Assembly: GCA_903904495.1 (NCBI GenBank)
Contig: CAIVCU010000278.1
Coordinates: 1 to 5,111 of the forward strand
Direction: 5' to 3'
Length of the DNA stretch: 5,111 bases
DNA from: an uncultured Chlorobiaceae bacterium
GTDB taxonomy: Bacteria; Bacteroidota; Chlorobiia; Chlorobiales; Chlorobiaceae
Below, one piece after another: positions 1-4,275 of this stretch; positions within the stretch are counted from its first letter, which is position 1; each line of letters opens with the position of its first letter. Both the position numbers and the translations under genes were made by a program. Below the pieces are notes generated by a model. That model was not told the DNA's origin, did not search any database, and saw only the letters and a program-made list of their open reading frames with translations.

Positions 1-293
1 GGGCAATTTGTTATCTAAATTTCTTTATTATAACATCTTATACCGACCTTCGGTGCTCGTAGTTCTCCGATAACATCTCTTTGTCCCAAAATTTACTGCT
101 AACATGGAACTGCATTTCTATTTTAGGGATCATAAAACTTTCAAAGTATTATAAATAAATAAGTTAATAAAGCAGAACATCAATTATGCCCACCGATTTC
201 ATTCTCGACAACCAGTATGACTTTTTTCAATGAAGACATCACGTATCCTTTTTTGTTTCCAAGTTGGACGATTTATTGTTATATATAAAAAGT
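1..293. other. AT-rich intergenic stretch, no gene seen
   Basis: No reading frame here has a start, a ribosome binding site and useful length. The longest run around the ATG at 105 is only about 16 codons and lacks a Shine-Dalgarno sequence. A 5-bp hairpin (42-46 with 50-54) has no T-run and is not a convincing terminator. The stretch becomes very AT-rich after about 270, as expected just upstream of a promoter. A possible -35 (TTGGAC, 264-269) is followed only by TA-rich -10 candidates at poor spacing, so I do not assign an exact promoter. Confidence 0.6.
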
Positions 294-319
294 ATATATA
301 AATATCGTTATTTATATAT
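294..319. repeat. Perfect AT inverted repeat upstream of hsp20
   Basis: Eleven bases at 294-304 are the exact reverse complement of 309-319, separated by the four bases TCGT. The element lies 25 bases upstream of the hsp20 ribosome binding site. It could be a regulator operator, part of the promoter, or a hairpin in the 5' untranslated region. The surrounding DNA is almost pure A/T, which raises the odds of chance pairing, so the function is uncertain. Confidence 0.5.
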
Positions 320-328
320 TATCAATAT

Positions 329-355
329 ACAGTAACTATTAACAGGAGATGCTGT
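329..355 (+). promoter_or_regulatory. Hairpin partly covering the hsp20 ribosome binding site (possible RNA thermometer)
   Basis: Bases 329-337 can pair with 347-355. There are eight pairs including one G-U, one A-A mismatch, and a nine-base loop. The Shine-Dalgarno sequence AGGAGA (344-349) lies half in the loop and half in the 3' arm, and the start codon follows two bases later. Small heat shock genes are often controlled by RNA thermometers (ROSE and fourU types) that hide the ribosome binding site when cold. The pairing is what the sequence shows; the thermometer role is inference. I see no typical ROSE UYGCU motif or fourU tract. Confidence 0.3.
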
Positions 356-356
356 C

Positions 357-776
357 ATGTCACTTGCACTTTTTAAACGGGATCCTTTGAAGCACTTTGA
401 GGATGTATTGAACAACAATGTTTCGCCTTTCTTTTCTTCTTTAGTGGCTCCATCCTTCAAAGTGGACATCGCTGAGGATGGAACGGGCATTTTCATTGAG
501 GCCGATATCCCTGGTATCAAAAAAGAGGATATCAAGGTTTCGGTGGAAGATGATGTCCTTTCTATCAGCGCAGAAAGAACCCAGAGCGAGGAGGAAAAGA
601 AAAAAGGATTTCACCGTATCGAGCGGTCATGGGGAAGTCTTTGTAGAAGTTTTACTTTAGGTGAAAATGTTGATGCTGATAAAATTGAGGCAACCTATGA
701 GAACGGTGTTCTGAAAATCAAGGTGCCGAAAATCGAGCCCAAAGTAAAAACAGGAAAAGAAATTCCGGTCAAATAA
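357..776 (+). CDS. Small heat shock protein, Hsp20/alpha-crystallin family
   Basis: This 139-residue protein is an ATP-independent holdase chaperone that binds unfolding proteins in the cytoplasm and passes them to DnaK/ClpB. The short N-terminal arm (1-32) is followed by the alpha-crystallin domain at about 33-125. That domain has the ADIPG turn at 49-53 and the hallmark A-x-x-x-N-G-V-L block at 112-119, ending IKVPK. The tail carries the I-x-I/V oligomerisation motif as IPV (136-138), one residue before the end. Length is typical of the family. The ATG is chosen because AGGAGA (344-349) sits seven bases upstream. It appears to be transcribed alone, with a terminator downstream at 926-956. 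One cysteine (96) lies inside the core domain. Family assignment is secure; the exact paralogue (IbpA-like or otherwise) is not clear, so no symbol is given. Confidence 0.97.
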   Translation: MSLALFKRDPLKHFEDVLNNNVSPFFSSLVAPSFKVDIAEDGTGIFIEADIPGIKKEDIKVSVEDDVLSISAERTQSEEEKKKGFHRIERSWGSLCRSFTLGENVDADKIEATYENGVLKIKVPKIEPKVKTGKEIPVK

Positions 777-925
777 ATCACACCAACCAGATGAGTGCAC
801 GTGTGAATTTTGTGAAATGCCACCTGAAGAGCGTGAGAGCGAAAGTTCCCTTTCATGAGGATTATTCCAACTAAAAACATGTTCCATAATCCTGATCAGG
901 GAGACCCATGAAAAAGCTCGCGGGG

Positions 926-956
926 TAGAGGCGGTGTCAGTCTGCCCCTATTTTTT
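926..956 (+). terminator. Rho-independent terminator after hsp20
   Basis: The stem pairs 926-934 with 942-950 (nine positions, one A-C mismatch, one G-U pair) around a seven-base loop. Six T residues follow at 951-956. It lies 150 bases after the hsp20 stop with no other convincing gene between, so it probably ends that transcript. Confidence 0.7.
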
Positions 957-990
957 AATGGGAAGCTGTGACACATGAGAACAATATCTT

Positions 991-999
991 TGCTATAAA
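991..999 (+). promoter_or_regulatory. Extended -10 promoter for the 78-residue orphan gene
   Basis: TGCTATAAA matches the extended -10 form (TG-n-TATAAt) of sigma-70 promoters. A GTGACA (968-973) resembles a -35 box, but the spacer of 20 bases is too long, so the extended -10 would carry the activity. Transcription would start near 1006, giving a leader of roughly 30 bases that contains the ribosome binding site. It lies just after the hsp20 terminator, which suits an independent unit. Confidence 0.45.
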
Positions 1000-1034
1000 G
1001 TGATTTTTGTCCAGACAACTTCAAAGGAGCAACA

Positions 1035-1271
1035 ATGACGGCTGAAAAAGGAATTGAAAGGCTCGACCATGCCATAAAAACTCATGGCTCGCGTCCGGAA
1101 TTTATCTTCGTGGCTTCGCGTTTGATCATGGAACTGCATGCAATTGGCAGGATTACCTTGCGAGAAGGCGTACTTCATTCCAAAAACCTAATCTTAGATG
1201 AAGCGATTATTGTCAATGAAGATCAGTCTTTGACTGACTTTGACTATAGACTCCCAGTTCTTGTCATCTAA
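1035..1271 (+). CDS. Hypothetical protein, 78 residues, unknown family
   Basis: I do not recognise this protein. The case for a real gene is a strong Shine-Dalgarno AAAGGAG (1023-1029) five bases before the ATG, a plausible extended -10 promoter at 991-999, and a well-mixed amino acid composition. It is soluble, with no signal peptide or membrane segment. The N-terminal half looks helical and amphipathic (roughly 3-40, including SRLIMEL). The C-terminal half looks like short strands with acidic turns (residues 50-78, including EAIIV and RLPVLVI). No catalytic motif or Cys/His metal site is visible. It ends 125 bases before the transporter and could be its upstream partner, but separate control regions make that uncertain. 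It could also be a remnant of a longer or phage-derived gene. Confidence 0.72.
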   Translation: MTAEKGIERLDHAIKTHGSRPEFIFVASRLIMELHAIGRITLREGVLHSKNLILDEAIIVNEDQSLTDFDYRLPVLVI

Positions 1272-1357
1272 AGAAATATTCAGATGAGGCGGGATTAACT
1301 CATATGGTCTGACAACCTGTTGATGAGAGAAGATTTGGGTATGGTTATCATAGGATC

Positions 1358-1391
1358 CTGTCAAGTTGCGAAACAGGCTGAAATTTGACAG
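1358..1391. repeat. Inverted repeat just upstream of the exporter start (possible operator or leader hairpin)
   Basis: CTGTCAAGTT (1358-1367) pairs with 1382-1391 in ten consecutive positions, nine Watson-Crick and one G-T, around a 14-base gap. The outer seven bases (CTGTCAA / TTGACAG) are a perfect inverted repeat. It ends four bases before the ATG at 1396. Efflux pump genes are often controlled by TetR- or MarR-type repressors on such repeats, but no regulator gene is in the window. As RNA it would form a hairpin directly in front of the start codon. The role is inferred. Confidence 0.4.
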
Positions 1392-1395
1392 TACC

Positions 1396-2820
1396 ATGTA
1401 CCCATCTATGAATGACGCGCGTATCAAACATTATCTGCCTTGGGTTGTGGCCACGGCTCTCTTCATGGAGCAGATGGATTCCACAATCATCAATACGGCA
1501 GTGCCCGCTATGGCGGCTAGCCTACATGTCGCACCTCTCAGCCTTAAAGCCGTCGTTGCCAGCTATATCCTGAGTTTGGCCGTTTGCATTCCGTTTAGCG
1601 GCTGGATGGCCGATCGTTTTGGCACACGCCGTGTTTTCTCGACGGCGATTTTGATTTTTACGCTGTCTTCCGTTTTATGCGGTCTATCGGTGAACGTGCC
1701 TATGTTGATCGCTATGCGTATCTTGCAGGGCATCGGTGCAGCTATGATGGTTCCTGTCGGTCGCCTGACGGTCATCCGGACATTTCCAAAATCAGAGCTT
1801 CTGCACGCAATGAACTTCGTCATTATCCCCGCCCTGATTGGGCCATTGCTTGGGCCCACAGTCGGCGGACTTATCGTGCATTGGTTATCGTGGCGCGATA
1901 TTTTCTTCGTCAATGTGCCGGTAGGATTGATTGCGTTGTTTTTGATTTATCGCTATATGCCTAATTATCGAGGCGATACCCAACATCCGCTTGATGTTAC
2001 CGGCATTATTCTGTTTGGTTCCGGCACGGCATTGCTCTCGTGGATCTTGGAGATATTTGGCGAATATCATGCCGATAGTTCGCTTATTCTTGCGCTGTTC
2101 GGTCTTTCTCTGGGATTGCTGGGGGCTTATGTCTGGCATGCCAGACATAAGGAATACCCTCTATTGAATCTATCCTTATTCAAGATAAGGACATTCCGTG
2201 TTTCTGTTGTCGGCGGCTTTGTTACAAGGATCGGTATCGGCGGCCTGCCGTTTTTAATGCCCTTGCTTTACCAGTTGGGACTTGGCCTTCCGGCATGGCA
2301 TGCCGGCCTTCTGATGATGCCGACAGCTGCGGCGGCCATGGGCATGAAGTTGTTTTCTGAACCCGTGTTGAAAATGTATGGTTATCGCAAAGTTTTAATG
2401 TTTAACACGCTGATGATCGGGGTGGTCATTATCAGCTTTGCCTCCGTAACGCCGGAAACGCCACAAATAGGAATCATCCTGCGTAGCCTGGCGTTGGGCT
2501 TTTTCAACTCGCTGCAATTCTCAAGTATGAACAGTATGGCCTATGCCGACATCGCTTCCGAAGATTCCAGCATGGCAAGTTCTATTTTCAGCTGCTTGCA
2601 GCAAATATCGCTCAGCTTCGGGCTGGCCTGCGGTTCTCTGGTTGCGGCGTGGTATTTACATGGCTTTCCGCAATCAGATCACACAGCAGTTCTCAATGCC
2701 TTACATCATGCTTTTACCATTATGGGCTGCACAACCATTTTGTCTGCCCTCTTCTTCCGGACGTTGAGGGCACGGGATGGCGAGAATGTCAGTCATGCGC
2801 ACGTTGAAGAAGACGCATAA
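1396..2820 (+). CDS. MFS multidrug exporter, DHA2 (EmrB/QacA) family, MdtD/HsrA-like
   Basis: This 474-residue inner-membrane protein probably exports toxic compounds by proton antiport. Numbered from the ATG at 1396, the first helix carries MDSTIINTAVP (D28, N33, P37). Motif A in the helix 2-3 loop is GWMADRFGTRR (69-79). Motif B is R108-x-x-Q111-G112. Motif C, typical of antiporters, is GPLLGPTVGG (149-158), followed by the DHA2 segment WR...NVPVG (166-177). Hydrophobic segments run throughout, as in 14-helix members, and the tail is short and charged. As far as I recall, the sequence resembles E. coli MdtD and HsrA closely in motifs and length (about 470-475 residues). The start is uncertain: TTG 1366 has a weak AGGA upstream but lies inside the inverted repeat. 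ATG 1396 and ATG 1408 lack a clear ribosome binding site but give the usual N-terminal length. The substrate cannot be deduced. Confidence 0.93.
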   Translation: MYPSMNDARIKHYLPWVVATALFMEQMDSTIINTAVPAMAASLHVAPLSLKAVVASYILSLAVCIPFSGWMADRFGTRRVFSTAILIFTLSSVLCGLSVNVPMLIAMRILQGIGAAMMVPVGRLTVIRTFPKSELLHAMNFVIIPALIGPLLGPTVGGLIVHWLSWRDIFFVNVPVGLIALFLIYRYMPNYRGDTQHPLDVTGIILFGSGTALLSWILEIFGEYHADSSLILALFGLSLGLLGAYVWHARHKEYPLLNLSLFKIRTFRVSVVGGFVTRIGIGGLPFLMPLLYQLGLGLPAWHAGLLMMPTAAAAMGMKLFSEPVLKMYGYRKVLMFNTLMIGVVIISFASVTPETPQIGIILRSLALGFFNSLQFSSMNSMAYADIASEDSSMASSIFSCLQQISLSFGLACGSLVAAWYLHGFPQSDHTAVLNALHHAFTIMGCTTILSALFFRTLRARDGENVSHAHVEEDA

Positions 2821-2883
2821 CCTATGGACTTGCTGCAAAAAAAATGGACACGACATATCTTACACTAAAAGGAGACATGAATA

Positions 2884-2940
2884 ATGGCAGACCAAGAGAA
2901 AAGGAATCGCAGGTCTTGCCACTTGATTTTAAGATACTGA
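2884..2940 (+). CDS. Possible 18-residue micro-ORF behind a strong ribosome binding site
   Basis: AAGGAG (2869-2874) stands nine bases before ATG 2884. That ATG opens an 18-codon frame beginning MADQEKRNRR, rich in charged residues and ending in TGA at 2938-2940. A second ATG at 2877, only two bases after the Shine-Dalgarno, would give a 22-residue product in another frame. It lies 63 bases after the exporter stop and ahead of the terminator at 2985, so it would share that transcript. It may be a true small protein, the start of a gene that has since been deleted, or chance. There is no family match I know. Confidence 0.22.
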   Translation: MADQEKRNRRSCHLILRY

Positions 2941-2984
2941 GTTGAGGGAGCTTCTATACCTTCAATGTTTTATTCATATCCTGA

Positions 2985-3024
2985 AACAAGAAAAGCCCCT
3001 TCTCATGAACGGGCTTTTCTTGTT
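2985..3024. terminator. Strong terminator, likely bidirectional, between convergent genes
   Basis: A perfect 14-bp stem pairs 2985-2998 with 3011-3024 around a 12-base loop. It has the classic layout of A-rich left arm, CCC/GGG core and T-rich right arm, so both strands read as a GC core followed by T residues. On the forward strand it would end the exporter transcript. On the reverse strand it would end the Ala/Lys-rich protein gene, whose stop is 96 bases away. Confidence 0.85.
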
Positions 3025-3028
3025 ACTT

Positions 3029-3093
3029 ATACTGATGAAAGGCTTAATCATCTATTCACCATCTCTGGATTTAAGAGGCATCAGTATTTTTTT
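3029..3093 (+). terminator. Second hairpin with T-run, possible backup terminator
   Basis: Bases 3029-3037 pair perfectly with 3079-3087 (9 bp). A smaller inner helix pairs CTTAA (3043-3047) with 3071-3075. Seven T residues (3087-3093) and further T-rich sequence follow, giving a forward-strand terminator shape. The wide 41-base interior makes it weaker than the adjacent hairpin. On the reverse strand it would be a stem in the 3' untranslated region of the Ala/Lys-rich gene. Confidence 0.4.
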
Positions 3094-3119
3094 ATTCTTT
3101 TTAATCAGCAGAAAATTCC

Positions 3120-3356
3120 TTACTTGCCTGCTTCAGGTGCAGCAGCTTCGGTTTTGGCTTCTGTCTTTTTGGCAACTTTTTTCTTTGTTGCTTTCTTTTT
3201 CTTGGCTTTTGCTTTAGGGGCAGGAGCATCGGCTTTTGCCTCTGTTGTTACTGCTGGCTTTGTGTCTGCGGCTTTATCAGCGGCGAAAGAAACACCACCA
3301 AAAATTCCGGTCATTGCGAGTGAAACGATAATGCTGGCAATCAAATTCTTTTTCAT
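3120..3356 (-). CDS. Small exported Ala/Lys-rich protein, 78 residues
   Basis: The protein begins with a clear Sec signal peptide: MKKN, a hydrophobic core at about 5-22, and an SFA/AD cleavage site after residue 25. The mature part of about 53 residues is almost entirely Ala, Lys, Thr, Glu and Pro. It has a basic stretch (about 48-64, with KKKK and TKKK) between acidic-alanine flanks (PAVTTEAK and TEAAAPEAGK). No enzyme motif is present. The composition resembles histone H1-like tails and acid-shock-type periplasmic proteins, but this is low-complexity similarity only. It should be periplasmic or surface-exposed and could bind polyanions such as nucleic acid or lipopolysaccharide (inference). 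The Shine-Dalgarno is weak (only an A-rich CAGAAAA before the ATG). Transcription ends at the hairpin at 2985-3024, and the gene is divergent from the membrane protein gene at 3609. Function unknown. Confidence 0.82.
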   Translation of the reverse strand: MKKNLIASIIVSLAMTGIFGGVSFAADKAADTKPAVTTEAKADAPAPKAKAKKKKATKKKVAKKTEAKTEAAAPEAGK

Positions 3357-3471
3357 TTTTCTGTAGTGTATGATTGTTAGTTAAGTGGTAGACAGATTTT
3401 TCTGCTTCCTACCTGTTATACGTCTGGCCTTTCATTTTTCTTTCAAAAAATCTTTCAGTTTTAAATTTTTT

Positions 3472-3500
3472 TTATCATTTGCTAGCCACAGCTGTATAAT
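3472..3500 (+). promoter_or_regulatory. Sigma-70-type promoter for the small membrane protein
   Basis: A perfect -10 box TATAAT (3495-3500) lies exactly 17 bases after TTATCA (3472-3477), which matches four of six -35 consensus bases. Transcription would start near 3507 and leave a leader of about 100 bases before the ATG at 3609. That leader contains an unused-looking strong Shine-Dalgarno (AAGGAGG, 3510-3516) and a short ORF at 3589. Confidence 0.5.
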
Positions 3501-3588
3501 AATGAAGAGAAGGAGGATTGGTTTTGTATTGCAATTCAGAAAAAACATTCCATCAACATTATTTAAGGCTTTATTTTGAAGGACGTTA

Positions 3589-3630
3589 ATGGAAAAGAAG
3601 GAGCAACGATGCGCTGGTACCATTATATAG
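3589..3630 (+). CDS. Possible 13-codon leader ORF overlapping the next gene
   Basis: AAGGA (3579-3583) sits five bases before ATG 3589, which opens a 13-codon frame (MEKKEQRCAGTII) ending in TAG at 3628-3630. The frame differs from that of the membrane protein gene and runs 22 bases into it. Its codons contain that gene's Shine-Dalgarno (3598-3603), so translating it could expose or block the downstream start. This arrangement suggests translational coupling or attenuation. It could equally be chance in a purine-rich leader. Confidence 0.22.
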   Translation: MEKKEQRCAGTII

Positions 3631-3923
3631 CATACTTCTTCGGGGGCGCATTGCTGGCAAACACACTGCCACATCTCGGCAATGGAATATCTGGACATGC
3701 CTTCCAGAGCCCCTTCGCATCACCACCCGGTATAGGTTTGTCATCATCAATCATCAATGTTCTATGGGGTTTCTTTAACCTTGCTGTCGGTTACCTGCTC
3801 GTCTGTCATGTCGGCAGCTTCAAATTACGGAAGATCAGTCACGTAGTCCCTCTTGGTGCGGGTATCCTGATTATGTCGCTCATGCTTGCCCATGCATTCG
3901 GCAAGTTTCATGGGGGGTTATAA
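3609..3923 (+). CDS. Small integral membrane protein, 104 residues, unknown function
   Basis: I chose ATG 3609 because AAGGAG (3598-3603) stands five bases upstream; a TTG at 3576 would add 11 residues with no benefit. Three hydrophobic segments are visible: about 3-22 (starting WYHYIAYFF), 45-68 (from SSIINVLWG) and 77-95 (from VVPLGAGIL). A loop between the first two is rich in Pro, Ser and Gly, and a short basic patch (KLRK, about 71-74) comes before the third. Histidines appear near the membrane ends (residues 5, 22, 30, 67, 78, 94, 99). No enzyme or transporter motif is recognised. The protein should sit in the inner membrane. It is a single gene with its own promoter, upstream of a mobile-element zone. 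It may belong to an uncharacterised family of small membrane proteins; I cannot name it. Confidence 0.82.
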   Translation: MRWYHYIAYFFGGALLANTLPHLGNGISGHAFQSPFASPPGIGLSSSIINVLWGFFNLAVGYLLVCHVGSFKLRKISHVVPLGAGILIMSLMLAHAFGKFHGGL

Positions 3924-3978
3924 TCCTATAAAGTCGAACTAGAACTGAGCAGGATGGCGCAGTATCAAGGGAGTATAG

Positions 3979-4212
3979 GCAGACCAACAAAAAAACATAG
4001 TCAATCCACTGATCCTCATCAGCTCGCTGCGTAAGGAGATGCGGGAAACTGGACTCATAGAAAAATACACGGTACGTGAAGTACTGCGAGAGATGGAGAC
4101 GTTGACGTAAGTAAAGTACTCAAGTAAGTATGGCTACATCCTGACCGAGGTAACCAAAGCACAACGGGATATCCTCAAGACTTTGAAAATTCAGTTGCAG
4201 GAGAGTGTATAG
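3979..4212 (+). pseudogene. Remnant of an IS1634-type transposase, 3' end only, with internal stop
   Basis: One frame reads through 3979-4107, then a TAA at 4108-4110, then continues in the same frame to TAG at 4210-4212. The first part contains LRKEMRETGLIEKYTVREVL. The second contains YILTEVTKAQRDILKTL. Together these match my knowledge of the C-terminal end of DDE transposases of the IS1634 group in the IS4 superfamily, where a helical KEMRxTGLIEKYSV segment is followed by a terminal LTxxTKKQREIL motif. The catalytic core and N-terminus are absent: upstream of 3979 the frame meets TAG at 3976 and I find no earlier transposase sequence. It has no start codon with a ribosome binding site and is not functional. 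The deletion boundary probably lies between 3924 and 3979. Confidence 0.62.
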
Positions 4213-4275
4213 TTATAATATTGTCGGGAATTTAGGATGCTTGCTTATTATATGGGCAGAGTCACTACTGTCCGG
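4213..4275. mobile_element. Spacer containing the probable right end of the IS4-family element
   Basis: These 63 bases separate the dead transposase fragment from the stop codon of the IS4-type gene. On the reverse strand the stop TAA is followed immediately by CCGGACAGTAGTGAC (4275-4261), which is the likely region of the terminal inverted repeat. The partner repeat is outside the window, so the exact end and target duplication cannot be set. Confidence 0.4.

Noticed and set aside
42..54. Small hairpin ACCGA/TCGGT
   Set aside because: Five pairs with a three-base loop and no T-run on either strand; too weak to call a terminator.
769..840. Frame overlapping the end of hsp20 reading ...ECTCEFCEMPPEERESESS, with a Cys cluster
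   Set aside because: It has no start codon or ribosome binding site, and Hsp20 already ends at its normal I-P-V motif, so a frameshifted extension is unlikely.
657..887. Reverse-strand frames of 61-76 residues over the hsp20 3' end
   Set aside because: They overlap the well-supported hsp20 gene in antisense, have low-complexity or odd composition and no start signals.
891..900. Perfect 10-base palindrome CCTGATCAGG upstream of the terminator
   Set aside because: A palindrome of this size is expected about five times by chance in 5 kb and does not extend further; it has no clear partner signal.
1563..2148. Reverse- and forward-strand frames inside the exporter gene
   Set aside because: They are shadows of the MFS gene, whose frame shows all the family motifs.
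2942..3366. Forward frames of 91 and 133 residues across the terminators and opposite the Ala/Lys-rich gene
   Set aside because: They read through two hairpins and are the antisense of a gene with a clear signal peptide; the hydrophobic look comes from the complement of lysine and alanine codons.
3385..3698. Forward 64-residue and reverse 88-residue frames in the spacer before the membrane protein
   Set aside because: Composition is Phe/Lys low complexity, neither has a fitting ribosome binding site, and they overlap the promoter or the real gene start.
3954..4034. Short frame MAQYQGSIGRPTKK... upstream in the remnant
   Set aside because: It has no ribosome binding site, is 26 codons long, and overlaps the frame that matches the transposase tail.
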